DNA of 64,000 nt from Haemophilus parainfluenzae (GTDB lineage Bacteria > Pseudomonadota > Gammaproteobacteria > Enterobacterales > Pasteurellaceae), in NCBI RefSeq assembly GCF_014931415.1, contig NZ_CP063121.1:1302001-1366000 (forward strand). The letters are read 5' to 3'. Every line of letters begins with the position of its first letter. Position 1 is the first letter of the stretch. Positions 1 through 10,796 of the stretch are shown in pieces. The notes below the pieces were generated by a model. The model saw only the letters and a program-made list of their open reading frames with translations. It did not search any database and was not told the origin of the DNA. Both the position numbers and the translations under genes were made by a program.

Positions 1-1791
<1,791 letters not shown>

Positions 1792-1792
<1 letters not shown>

Positions 1793-1820
1793 ACAACGCT
1801 CAAGGGTTTTTGAGGTTGTA
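1792..1820 (+). other. hairpin at the 23S 3' end / 23S-5S spacer
   Basis: Positions 1792-1803 (TACAACGCTCAA) pair with 1810-1820 (TTGAGGTTGTA) with one bulged G, giving a stem directly at the mature 23S end. This suggests a processing structure. The rest of the spacer up to the 5S gene (to about 1937) holds no tRNA and no other recognisable feature. Confidence 0.5.
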
Positions 1821-1937
1821 AGACTAAAATAAAAGACTCAGAGAAGAAAGAGAAAGTTTTAAGGTGAATCAGCTTGTTTGGTTGTGAGCACTAGAGATAG
1901 TGAGAGCAGAGTAGAGAAAAGTTATTAAAGGAATAAT

Positions 1938-2053
1938 CCTGGCGGCGATAGAGCGGTGGTCCCACCTGACCCCATACCGAACTCAGAAGTGAAACGCCGA
2001 TGCGCCGATGGTAGTGTGGGGGTTCCCCATGTGAGAGTAGGACACCGCCAGGT
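1938..2053 (+). rRNA. rrf: 5S ribosomal RNA
   Basis: About 116 nt with the closing stem CCTGGCGG (from 1938) pairing CCGCCAGG (ending 2052). It contains the internal consensus GACCCCATACCGAACTCAG and GTGAAACGCCG. It lies 145 nt downstream of 23S in the standard order and is followed by a strong terminator. Ends are set by the helix and may be off by one or two bases. Confidence 0.96.
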
Positions 2054-2066
2054 ACTGAATGAATAA

Positions 2067-2094
2067 CCCCGAGCTGAATGGCTTGGGGTTTTTG
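2067..2094 (+). terminator. rho-independent terminator of the rRNA operon
   Basis: CCCCGAGC and GCTTGGGG form an 8-bp stem with loop TGAATG, followed by a T run. It ends the rrn transcript before arcB. Confidence 0.9.
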
Positions 2095-2155
2095 TTTATG
2101 GATTTTTATTAAAAATTATATAGAATGATCTCAATTTTATTTCTCAATATAAACC

Positions 2156-3922
2156 ATGAAAAACTTTAGATATTTTGCGCAACGTTATGTTGATTGGGTC
2201 ATTCGATTAGGTCGAGTCCGTTTCTCTTTACTTGGTATCGTGATTCTTGCGATTTTAGCTATCTGTATACAAATCTTATTAAGTACATTACTTAGTGATG
2301 GTATTCACTGGAGTGACATTGTTCGCTCGATCACGTTTGGTTTATTTACCGCTCCTTTTGTTATTTATTTTTTTACGCTACTAGTTGAACGATTAGAACG
2401 TTCCCGTTTAGAGCTCTCTAAAACGCTTGCGCGATTAGAAAAAAATAGTCGTGATAAAAGTACCTTACTGGCGACGATTAGTCATGAATTACGTACGCCT
2501 TTAAATGGGATCATTGGGCTTAGTCGAATTTTATTGGATGATAAATTAACAGAACAACAGCAAAATTACCTCAATACAATTAATCTAAGTGCGGTCAGTT
2601 TAGGTCATATTTTTAGTGATATTATTGATTTAGATAAGATCGACTCCAAACGCATTGAATTAAATATTCAACCCTGTGATTTTCATTCGCTGCTTAATGA
2701 TTTTTATAATTTTGGGACCTTGATGGCGGAACAAAAGGGGCTTAAATTCTCTTTAATACAGGATGAGAATTTACCTAATTGGCTTTATCTCGACCGTGCT
2801 CGTCTTAGCCAAATTCTTTGGAATTTAATTAGTAATGCCGTCAAATTCACTGATAAAGGTGAAGTTATTCTAAGGGTGCAGAAAATGCAAGATAATCAGT
2901 ATCAATTTAGTGTTACTGATACCGGGGCTGGTATTGCACCTTGTGAACTAGATAAGATTTTTACCATGTATTATCAGGTTAAAGATAATATTCATCGTTC
3001 TGCAGGAAGTGGCATCGGCCTTGCGATTTCTAAGAATTTAGCTCAATTAATGCAAGGGGATTTAACGGTTGAAAGTGAATTGGAAAAAGGTTCAACCTTT
3101 TACTTAACGATCATTGCAGAAAAAGCTCAGGCTCATGATGGTAATGCTGAAAAAGCCATGCAGCATCTTTCTATTTTATTAGTAGAAGACGTTGAATTGA
3201 ATGTGGTTGTGGCTAAAAGTATTCTTGAAAAGCAAGGCCATTATGTTGATGTAGCGATGAATGGTGAACAGGCTATCCAATTATTTGAGAAAAATACTTA
3301 TGATATTGTTTTTCTTGATATTAAGTTACCAGATATGTCAGGCTTTGATATTGCATACTATTTACGTAAAAACTATGAAGAAGGGATTTATGATTTTCTC
3401 CCACCTTTAATTGCTTTTACGGCAAACGTTATGCACAGCGAAGAGGAATATCAAAATCAGGGTATGGATGGCGTGTTGCGTAAGCCTCTTTCTCTGACGG
3501 AATTACGTCAGTGTTTTAAAACATTCTTAGGTGATGATATCGAGACTACCTCTGATGAAGAAGAACTATCTCAAGTTCAAGAAGGTATTAATATTTCACT
3601 TATTGAGTTAATTGGAAAATCACAAGCTAAAGCTAATGTAGAGTTATTCAAACAGTGGATGCCAATTTATTTGGATGAATTGGAAACGGCGTATGAAGAT
3701 TATCTTACAAACGCAGATATGCAACAGATGGTGTCAGATGTGGCACATAAAATAAAAGGGGCTGCAGCATCAGTGGGGCTTGTTAATGTTCAAAATATCG
3801 CCAAATTGGCTCAAGACACGTCATTACCTAATTGGGCATCTGATATTGCTTTATGGATAAAGCAACTCAGTAATGAATGGTTTCAAAATGTAGCTGAATT
3901 AGAAGCATATTTAGAAAAATAA
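2156..3922 (+). CDS. arcB: aerobic respiration control hybrid sensor kinase ArcB (PAS-less)
   Basis: Inner-membrane redox sensor that phosphorylates the response regulator ArcA when quinones become reduced. The 588 residues show two membrane helices (about 24-44 and 57-78), a short coiled linker, and HisKA with phosphoacceptor His110 in SHELRTPLNG. A HATPase domain follows (N box around 221-231, glycine-rich GSGIGLA at 284-290), then a receiver domain (ED at 344-345, phosphoacceptor Asp388 in FLDIKLPD) and an HPt domain with His531 in AHKIKGAAAS. E. coli ArcB has a PAS domain between linker and HisKA; here the linker runs straight into HisKA, as I recall for Haemophilus ArcB. It starts 62 nt after the rrn terminator, and tmcA follows after 3 nt, suggesting co-transcription. 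Confidence 0.93.
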   Translation: MKNFRYFAQRYVDWVIRLGRVRFSLLGIVILAILAICIQILLSTLLSDGIHWSDIVRSITFGLFTAPFVIYFFTLLVERLERSRLELSKTLARLEKNSRDKSTLLATISHELRTPLNGIIGLSRILLDDKLTEQQQNYLNTINLSAVSLGHIFSDIIDLDKIDSKRIELNIQPCDFHSLLNDFYNFGTLMAEQKGLKFSLIQDENLPNWLYLDRARLSQILWNLISNAVKFTDKGEVILRVQKMQDNQYQFSVTDTGAGIAPCELDKIFTMYYQVKDNIHRSAGSGIGLAISKNLAQLMQGDLTVESELEKGSTFYLTIIAEKAQAHDGNAEKAMQHLSILLVEDVELNVVVAKSILEKQGHYVDVAMNGEQAIQLFEKNTYDIVFLDIKLPDMSGFDIAYYLRKNYEEGIYDFLPPLIAFTANVMHSEEEYQNQGMDGVLRKPLSLTELRQCFKTFLGDDIETTSDEEELSQVQEGINISLIELIGKSQAKANVELFKQWMPIYLDELETAYEDYLTNADMQQMVSDVAHKIKGAAASVGLVNVQNIAKLAQDTSLPNWASDIALWIKQLSNEWFQNVAELEAYLEK

Positions 3923-3925
3923 TTC

Positions 3926-5770
3926 ATGACACGTCATTTTCAAATTTTGATCAGTGAGAATATGCCGTCTAATTTGCCGGCAAATACCTTGATCATTAAT
4001 GAATTTTCTAAAATTCAAAATCTTCTTGGGCAAGAGTTTGAGACGATCTTGTTTGATGCACGTAAATGTATCCATTTAGAGGCGCTCGCCATTGCGGCTG
4101 GTACATTGAAAATGAATGGTGCCTTAATTGTCTTGCTATCAAATTGGGAGAAACTTCATTCCCAATTAGATGAAGATAGTCTTCGTTGGTCAGGTTCGCT
4201 TGAGACAATTGCAACGCCAAGATTTATGACATATTTTAAGCATTGTATTCATAAATATGGTTTTCCTGTTCTTTATCATCAAAATGATTTAAAATTTGAT
4301 CGCACTTTTCAGCAGTCATTTGTAAATCATAATGCGACCTTAGATCAGCAGAAAATCATTGACCGAATCTTACAAAAAGAATCTGAACTCTACTTTCTTA
4401 CCGCTAAACGAGGAAGAGGGAAATCAGCCCTCGCAGGCTTATTAGCAAATCAACTCGATACAAAAATTTACCTCACCGCGCCGAATAAAAGTGCGGTCAA
4501 AATTTTGTCTGAATTTTCAGAAAAAGAGATTATCTTTATTGCACCAGATGAGCTTTTCCTTGCTTTGCAACATGATCCTTCTTTTTCTGAGAATGCGTGG
4601 CTTTTTCTGGATGAAGCAGCAATGTTGCCGATTGCTCAACTTACTGCTTTTTCCCACCATTTTAAGCATATTTTATTTACGACGACCATACATAGTTATG
4701 AGGGAACAGGACGAGGCTTTGAGCTTAAATTTAAGCAAAAAATTAACCGCACTTTCTCTGACTTTGAGCTTATTGAACCGCTACGTTGGTCGAAAGATGA
4801 TGCTTTAGAGGCATTTATCGATGAGCTTTTATTATTGAATGTAGAGGATGAGTTTAGACAAACAGCATACGATAAAAGCAAGTTCTGTCAAATTACTGAA
4901 TGCTCACAAGAGGAAATACTTTCTTCATTGCCTCAATTCTATGGGTTGATGACATTAGCTCATTATCGTACATCACCATTAGATCTCCGGCGATTGTTTG
5001 ATGCCAATTTACAGTGCTTTTTTACTGCTGAAAGCGAACAAAATTTACTGGGCGCAGTGTGGGCATTAGAAGAAGGTGGAATTGAGGATTCATCGCTTAT
5101 AGAAGCTATTCAGCTGGGTATAAGACGCCCGAAAGGCAATCTCGTGCCACAAGCACTTTGTTTTCATGCTCAGCTACAAAAGGCTTGTGAATTACATTCT
5201 TTACGCATTTCAAGAATTGCGGTTCAGCCTATGTGGCAGCAACATGGTATTGGTAGACAACTCATTGAATATATTACACTAAATTCCGATGTGGATTATT
5301 TATCAGTGAGTTTCGGTTATACCAAAGAACTGGCTCAATTTTGGCAGAAGTGTGGTTTTTCTCTTGTTCATTTAGGCGAGCATTTAGAGGCGAGCAGTGG
5401 TTGTTACTCTGCGATTGCGCTAAAAGGGCTTTCTGCACAAGGGATTGAATTAGAAAAAAGAGCAAAGCAATCTTTTCAACGGAATATACCGTTATCTTTC
5501 CATCCACTTGCTCAGGTATTTAATACCACATCAGTAGATTGGGAATTGCTTGATGAAGATTGGTTAAGCCTAAAAAACTTCGCTTATTTTCACCGCTCTT
5601 TAGCTTCCGCTTTGCCGGCAATTCGTCGATTTTTAATGAATTTAGATGAAAAAGATTGTCCTTTAATGCGAGATTATTTCATCACAAAACAGATACCCTA
5701 TAGTAAGAAAAATGGGTTAAAATCATTACGTTCTGAAATTGCACAAAAATTAAAAAAGGAGGCAAGATGA
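3926..5770 (+). CDS. tmcA: tRNA(Met) cytidine acetyltransferase TmcA
   Basis: Cytoplasmic enzyme making N4-acetylcytidine at the wobble base of elongator tRNA-Met, using acetyl-CoA and ATP/GTP. The 614-residue protein has an N-terminal DUF1726-like region and an RNA-helicase-like domain with Walker A (AKRGRGKSALAG, about 155-166) and Walker B (WLFLDEAAMLP, about 227-237). A GNAT acetyltransferase domain follows (RIAVQPMWQQHGIGRQLI, about 430-447) and then a C-terminal helical tRNA-binding part. It starts 3 nt after arcB and its stop overlaps the ATG of the next small gene (ATGA), so the three are probably one transcript. Length is slightly shorter than the E. coli protein, with all key motifs present. 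Confidence 0.93.
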   Translation: MTRHFQILISENMPSNLPANTLIINEFSKIQNLLGQEFETILFDARKCIHLEALAIAAGTLKMNGALIVLLSNWEKLHSQLDEDSLRWSGSLETIATPRFMTYFKHCIHKYGFPVLYHQNDLKFDRTFQQSFVNHNATLDQQKIIDRILQKESELYFLTAKRGRGKSALAGLLANQLDTKIYLTAPNKSAVKILSEFSEKEIIFIAPDELFLALQHDPSFSENAWLFLDEAAMLPIAQLTAFSHHFKHILFTTTIHSYEGTGRGFELKFKQKINRTFSDFELIEPLRWSKDDALEAFIDELLLLNVEDEFRQTAYDKSKFCQITECSQEEILSSLPQFYGLMTLAHYRTSPLDLRRLFDANLQCFFTAESEQNLLGAVWALEEGGIEDSSLIEAIQLGIRRPKGNLVPQALCFHAQLQKACELHSLRISRIAVQPMWQQHGIGRQLIEYITLNSDVDYLSVSFGYTKELAQFWQKCGFSLVHLGEHLEASSGCYSAIALKGLSAQGIELEKRAKQSFQRNIPLSFHPLAQVFNTTSVDWELLDEDWLSLKNFAYFHRSLASALPAIRRFLMNLDEKDCPLMRDYFITKQIPYSKKNGLKSLRSEIAQKLKKEAR

Positions 5771-5940
5771 GCGAACAAGAAAAAAAAGGTTGGTTTCGCA
5801 AAGCCGTAGATGAATATAATAAATTTTGCAAAGAGCTTGGTTTAGATAAAGGAGCTTGTCGAGGTTGTATGCCACGTATCGAATTCGATGATGATGGGCA
5901 TGTAAAAAAAGAGAAGCCACTTGAATCACTCAAAAAATAG
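5767..5940 (+). CDS. small conserved-looking protein, 57 residues, CxxC motif, function unknown
   Basis: A 57-codon frame begins at an ATG overlapping the tmcA stop codon (ATGA), the usual mark of translational coupling, and a good terminator follows directly. The product starts MSEQEKKGWFRKAVDEYNKF and contains CRGCMPRIEFDDDG in the middle; it is highly charged with no signal peptide or membrane segment. The two closely spaced Cys (plus one further upstream) could bind a metal, but this is speculation. It resembles short uncharacterised Pasteurellaceae proteins annotated only as DUFs; I cannot name a family with certainty. The context hints at a role alongside TmcA or ArcB. Confidence 0.75.
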   Translation: MSEQEKKGWFRKAVDEYNKFCKELGLDKGACRGCMPRIEFDDDGHVKKEKPLESLKK

Positions 5941-5944
5941 GAGA

Positions 5945-5970
5945 AACAGGGTTATTAACCCTGTTTTTTT
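5945..5970 (+). terminator. rho-independent terminator after the tmcA operon
   Basis: Perfect 9-bp stem AACAGGGTT / AACCCTGTT with loop ATT and a following T run. Confidence 0.92.
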
Positions 5971-6044
5971 ATACAGATAATTATTGAAAAGTAGAGTGAA
6001 TTTGCTAAACTAACTCGCTGTCCAAATAAAAAAATGAGATAAAA

Positions 6045-9000
6045 TTGACCGCACCTATGAAAACAACCTATTTTAATTTTGATATTCCCACTCAGCCAAA
6101 TGACCATAAAATTCTTGGCAACGTATTAACGGGTGCTGATGCACTTGCGATTAGTGAAATTACTGAGCAATATGATGGATTGACAGTGGTCGTGGCACCA
6201 GATACTAAAAGTGCGGTTCGTTTATCACAAGTTTTACCGGATTTAACTTCTCAGCCCGTTCAGTTTTTTCCTGATTGGGAAACGTTGCCTTACGATTCTT
6301 TTTCGCCTCATCAAGAAATTATTTCTTCTCGTTTAAGTGCGCTATTTCATTTGCAAAATACTAAAAAAGGCATCTTTGTTTTGCCGATTAGCACATTAAT
6401 GCAGCGAGTGTGTCCGCCGAAATATCTACAGCATAATGTCCTTTTGATTAAAAAAGGTGATCGTCTTGTCATTGAAAAATTGCGATTACAATTAGAGTCA
6501 GCAGGATATCGTTCCGTAGAGCAAGTACTAGAACATGGTGAATATGCTGTGCGCGGATCACTTTTAGATCTTTTCCCAATGGGAAGTGCAGTTCCATTTC
6601 GTTTAGATTTTTTTGATGATGAAATTGATTCGATTCGTACTTTTGATGTCGATACGCAGCGAACGTTAGATGAAATTCAATCTATTAATTTATTACCTGC
6701 ACACGAATTTCCAACAGATGAGAAAGGCATTGAATTTTTCCGTACACAATTTAGAGAAACCTTTGGTGAAATTCGTCGTGATCCTGAGCATATTTATCAG
6801 CAAATCAGTAAAGGCACATTAATTTCAGGGATTGAATATTGGCAACCGTTATTCTTTGATGAAATGGCAACGTTGTTTGATTACTTACCCGAAAAAACGT
6901 TTTTTGTAGATATGGAAACAAATCAAGCACAAGGTGAACGTTTTTATCTTGATGCCAAACAGCGATATGAGCATCGAAAAGTTGATCCAATGCGTCCTCT
7001 TTTGCCGCCAGAACGTTTGTGGCTTAGTATTGATGCGGTAAATCATGCGTTAAAAAATTATCCTAAAATTAATTTTAAAGCAGAAAAAGTGCGGTCATCT
7101 GTTCGTCAGAAAAACTTAGCGGTGTCTGCATTACCAGCCGTGACTATTCAATCACAGCAAAAAGAACCGTTATCACAACTTCGACAGTTTATTGAACATT
7201 TCAAAGGAAATGTTTTATTTTCAGTTGAAACTGAAGGACGACGTGAAACTTTACTGGATTTACTTTCACCATTAAAAATTAAACCTAAACAGATTAAAAC
7301 CTTATCTGAAGCCAATCAAGACAAGTTTAATCTTTGGGTAAGTCGTCTTGAGCAAGGTTTTATTCTTGATGAGGCTAAACTCGCCGTCATTACTGAACAT
7401 GAAATTTTAGGCGAGCGTGTACAGCAACGTCAGCGTGATAAACGTAAAGCGGTGAATCCTGATACCTTAGTGCGTAATCTGGCTGAATTAAAAATTGGGC
7501 AGCCTGTGGTGCATTTAGATCATGGTGTGGGGCGTTACGGTGGGTTAGTCACGCTTGATACAGGTGGTTTAAAAGCGGAATATTTGCTAATTAACTATGC
7601 GAATGAATCTAAGCTTTATGTGCCGGTTGGTTCACTTCATTTAATTAGTCGCTATGTCGGTGGCTCAGATGAAACCGCACCATTACATAAATTAGGTAAT
7701 GAATCATGGGCGAAAACCCGTCAAAAAGCTGCAGAAAAAATTCGTGATGTGGCCGCTGAATTACTTGATGTGTATGCCCAGCGAGAAGTGAAAAAAGGCT
7801 TTGAATTTAAATATGATCGTGAGGAATTTCAGCAATTTGCTGCAACTTTCCCTTTTGAAGAAACGCACGATCAAGACATGGCAATTAATGCTGTCATTTC
7901 GGATATGTGTCAGCCCAAAGCAATGGACCGTTTAGTTTGTGGTGATGTAGGTTTTGGGAAGACTGAAGTAGCGATGCGAGCCGCATTTTTGGCGGTCATG
8001 AACCATAAACAAGTGGCTGTATTAGTCCCTACAACCTTGCTAGCTCAACAGCATTACGAGAATTTTAAAGATCGTTTTGCTAATTTGCCGGTTAATGTGG
8101 AAGTGCTTTCTCGCTTTAAAACAGCTAAAGAGCAAAAACAAATCTTAGAAAATTTAGCCGAAGGAAAAGTCGATATTCTGATTGGCACCCATAAATTAAT
8201 TCAATCCGATGTGAAGTTTTCTGATCTTGGCTTACTCATCATAGATGAAGAACATCGCTTTGGTGTGGGGCAAAAAGAGAAAATCAAACAACTTCGAGCG
8301 AATATTGATATTTTAACGCTTACCGCAACACCAATTCCTCGTACTTTGAATATGGCGATGAATGGTATTCGCGATCTTTCTATTATTGCGACACCCCCAG
8401 CTCGCCGAGTGAGTATCAAAACGTTTGTTCGCCAGAAAGATGATTTAATTATTCGTGAAGCCATCTTGCGTGAAATTTTACGTGGTGGGCAAGTTTATTA
8501 TTTACATAATGATGTGGCGAGTATTGAAAATACGGCTGAAAAACTGACCGCACTTGTGCCAGAGGCTCGAGTTGTGATTGGACATGGTCAAATGCGAGAA
8601 CGTGAACTTGAACGCGTGATGAGTGATTTTTATCATCAACGTTATAACGTTTTAGTCTGTTCCACCATTATTGAAACAGGGATTGACGTACCTACGGCAA
8701 ATACGATCATTATTGAACGTGCAGATAATTTTGGCTTGGCACAGCTTCACCAGTTGCGTGGTCGAGTAGGGCGTTCTCACCATCAAGCTTATGCCTATTT
8801 GCTTACACCGCCGCCGAAATTAATGACGAAAGATGCGAAACGTCGTTTAGAGGCATTAGAAAGTTTAGATAATTTAGGTGCAGGTTTCATTCTTGCGACG
8901 CACGATTTAGAAATTCGCGGTGCAGGTGAATTATTAGGGAATGAACAAAGTGGGCAAATTGAAAGCATCGGTTTTTCACTTTATATGGAATTACTTGATG

Positions 9001-9494
9001 CAGCAGTGAAAGCCTTAAAAGAGGGCAGAGAACCTTCATTAGAAGAGATTACACATCAGCAAGCAGAAATTGAATTGCGTGTTCCAGCCTTATTGCCAGA
9101 TGACTATCTTGGGGATGTGAATATGCGTTTGTCGTTCTATAAACGCATTGCCGCGGCCGAAAGTAAACAAGAGTTAGATGAACTAAAAGTTGAATTGATT
9201 GATCGCTTTGGTTTATTACCTGAAGCAACGAAAAATCTTTTACAAATTGCTGAAATACGTTTAATGGTGAAACCATTAAAAGTATTGAAGATTGATGCAG
9301 GTGCTCAAGGTGGCTTTATTGAATTCTCACCTTCAGCAAAAGTTGATCCTGAAAAATTCATTAAACTGATTCAACAAAATCCAATTGTTTATCGTTTTGA
9401 TGGTCCATTAAAATTTAAGTTTGTGAAAGTGCTTCCAGAAAACAAAGCGCGGTTAGAATTTGTGATGGATTTAGTGAAGACACTTACTGAGTAG
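6045..9494 (+). CDS. mfd: transcription-repair coupling factor Mfd
   Basis: DNA translocase that displaces RNA polymerase stalled at lesions and recruits UvrA. The frame of 1149 residues is full length for the family. It has an N-terminal UvrB-like region, an RNAP-interaction (CarD-like) domain around VVHLDHGVGRYGG (about 482-494), and an SF2 helicase core with Walker A GDVGFGKTEVAMRAA (about 634-648) and box II IIDEEHRFG. The RecG-like motifs LTATPIPRTL and QLRGRVGRS and a C-terminal regulatory domain follow. The start is uncertain. TTG at 6045 has GAGA 5 nt upstream, whereas ATG at 6057 (protein MKTTYFNF...) has a poor ribosome site but resembles the usual N-terminus. A degenerate uptake sequence lies between the two. 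A terminator follows the gene. Confidence 0.95.
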   Translation: MTAPMKTTYFNFDIPTQPNDHKILGNVLTGADALAISEITEQYDGLTVVVAPDTKSAVRLSQVLPDLTSQPVQFFPDWETLPYDSFSPHQEIISSRLSALFHLQNTKKGIFVLPISTLMQRVCPPKYLQHNVLLIKKGDRLVIEKLRLQLESAGYRSVEQVLEHGEYAVRGSLLDLFPMGSAVPFRLDFFDDEIDSIRTFDVDTQRTLDEIQSINLLPAHEFPTDEKGIEFFRTQFRETFGEIRRDPEHIYQQISKGTLISGIEYWQPLFFDEMATLFDYLPEKTFFVDMETNQAQGERFYLDAKQRYEHRKVDPMRPLLPPERLWLSIDAVNHALKNYPKINFKAEKVRSSVRQKNLAVSALPAVTIQSQQKEPLSQLRQFIEHFKGNVLFSVETEGRRETLLDLLSPLKIKPKQIKTLSEANQDKFNLWVSRLEQGFILDEAKLAVITEHEILGERVQQRQRDKRKAVNPDTLVRNLAELKIGQPVVHLDHGVGRYGGLVTLDTGGLKAEYLLINYANESKLYVPVGSLHLISRYVGGSDETAPLHKLGNESWAKTRQKAAEKIRDVAAELLDVYAQREVKKGFEFKYDREEFQQFAATFPFEETHDQDMAINAVISDMCQPKAMDRLVCGDVGFGKTEVAMRAAFLAVMNHKQVAVLVPTTLLAQQHYENFKDRFANLPVNVEVLSRFKTAKEQKQILENLAEGKVDILIGTHKLIQSDVKFSDLGLLIIDEEHRFGVGQKEKIKQLRANIDILTLTATPIPRTLNMAMNGIRDLSIIATPPARRVSIKTFVRQKDDLIIREAILREILRGGQVYYLHNDVASIENTAEKLTALVPEARVVIGHGQMRERELERVMSDFYHQRYNVLVCSTIIETGIDVPTANTIIIERADNFGLAQLHQLRGRVGRSHHQAYAYLLTPPPKLMTKDAKRRLEALESLDNLGAGFILATHDLEIRGAGELLGNEQSGQIESIGFSLYMELLDAAVKALKEGREPSLEEITHQQAEIELRVPALLPDDYLGDVNMRLSFYKRIAAAESKQELDELKVELIDRFGLLPEATKNLLQIAEIRLMVKPLKVLKIDAGAQGGFIEFSPSAKVDPEKFIKLIQQNPIVYRFDGPLKFKFVKVLPENKARLEFVMDLVKTLTE

Positions 9495-9505
9495 CAAGTA
9501 AATAA

Positions 9506-9536
9506 AAAGGCTGACAAAATGTCAGCCTTTCTTTTT
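9506..9536 (+). terminator. terminator between convergent mfd and gltS
   Basis: AAAGGCTGAC / GTCAGCCTTT stem of 10 bp, loop AAAAT, then CTTTTT. The A-rich left side lets it serve gltS on the other strand as well. Confidence 0.9.
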
Positions 9537-9545
9537 AAAGTTTTA

Positions 9546-10760
9546 TTAGTGAAGCGCTTCAACAACGCTTAAGAACATTTTTAAGATACCGGCATTTAAT
9601 AAGTCGATAAAGAATGCCCCTACCATTGGTACGATTAAGAACGCTTTGTGAGATGGTCCGAAACGACTGGTAATCGCTTGCATGTTAGCAACGGCTGTTG
9701 GTGTTGCGCCGAGACCGAAACCACAGTGACCCGCACTTAATACAATCGCATCATAATCTTTACCCATCATACGGTATGTGACGTAGATAGCGAAGAAAGC
9801 CATGAAGACAACTTGAACCGCTAAGATAACTAATACATCTGTTGCAAGACCTGCTAATTCCCAAAGTTTGAGAGACATTAAAGCAATCGCTAAGAAGATA
9901 GATAAACCTACGCTACCTAATACGTCAATCGCTGAATCAGCCACTTGGAATTTGAATAAGTGGGTTAAGCTGTTGCGAATGATTACGCCTGTAAACAAAC
10001 ACCATACGAATGTAGGTAATTGAATGTGAGTACCTTTTGTTAAGCCATCTAAGTATTGACCAATGAGTAAACATAAAGAAAGCATCGCGATGGTTTCAAT
10101 GATTGAGCGTGCATTCACTTTACGTTTATAAGTTGGGTGCTCAAATGCTTCTTGTACGTCATCTACTTCATCATTCTCTGGGTTTTCACCTTGTTTTTGA
10201 TGATTTAATAAATAACGAGATACTGGACCACCTAAGATACCACCAAAGACTAAACCGAATGTGGCACATGCCATGGCGATTTCTGTCGCAGCCGGTAGAT
10301 TAAATTCTTTAGTGAATGTTTCTGCCCATGCCGCACCTGTACCATGACCACCGGTTAGGGTAACTGAACCAGCAAGTAAGCCGTAAGCAGGATCAATGCC
10401 TAATAATTGAGTACCTACAATACCGATGACATTTTGGCAAACAATGAGTATTCCTGCCGCCAATAGGAAGATAACTAATGGTTTTCCGCCTTTAATTAAG
10501 CGAGCAAAGTTTGCACTTAAACCGATAGAGGAGAAGAATACCAACATCATAGATGTTTGTAAGCTTTTCTCAAAAGTGAATGAAGTGCCATTTACTTTGT
10601 ATAAAATGGTTAATGCAATAGCCACAATAAAGCCGCCAACGACAGGCTCAGGGATATTAAATGTTTGTAAAACTCGAATGCGTTTTACTAGAAAAAAACC
10701 GAGTAATAATACAAAACTTGCTAAAGCAAGTGTTTGATAGGTATCAAAAACAATATTCAC
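9546..10760 (-). CDS. gltS: sodium/glutamate symporter GltS
   Basis: Inner-membrane Na+-coupled L-glutamate importer of the ESS family. The 404-residue protein is almost wholly hydrophobic with about ten membrane segments. Its two halves are related, and the loop NHQKQGENPENDEVDD near the middle is the only long polar stretch. The family-typical N-terminus (IPEPVVGGFIVA near 36-47) and the motif GHGTGAAWAETF with its second-half counterpart GHCGFGLGATPTAVANM are present. It starts 36 nt downstream of parC, on the same strand, with AGGAGG as ribosome site, and may be read partly through from the topoisomerase cluster. Confidence 0.95.
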   Translation of the reverse strand: MNIVFDTYQTLALASFVLLLGFFLVKRIRVLQTFNIPEPVVGGFIVAIALTILYKVNGTSFTFEKSLQTSMMLVFFSSIGLSANFARLIKGGKPLVIFLLAAGILIVCQNVIGIVGTQLLGIDPAYGLLAGSVTLTGGHGTGAAWAETFTKEFNLPAATEIAMACATFGLVFGGILGGPVSRYLLNHQKQGENPENDEVDDVQEAFEHPTYKRKVNARSIIETIAMLSLCLLIGQYLDGLTKGTHIQLPTFVWCLFTGVIIRNSLTHLFKFQVADSAIDVLGSVGLSIFLAIALMSLKLWELAGLATDVLVILAVQVVFMAFFAIYVTYRMMGKDYDAIVLSAGHCGFGLGATPTAVANMQAITSRFGPSHKAFLIVPMVGAFFIDLLNAGILKMFLSVVEALH

Positions 10761-10796
10761 GAAATATCCTCCTATTTAGTTTGGTTTCGAGAATTC

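Noticed and set aside
1821..1937. tRNA gene in the 23S-5S spacer
   Set aside because: No cloverleaf, no T-loop GTTCRANNC box and no CCA end could be found.
4491..4808. A 105-codon frame overlapping tmcA
   Set aside because: It is a shifted-frame shadow of the helicase domain, with low-complexity composition and no ribosome site.
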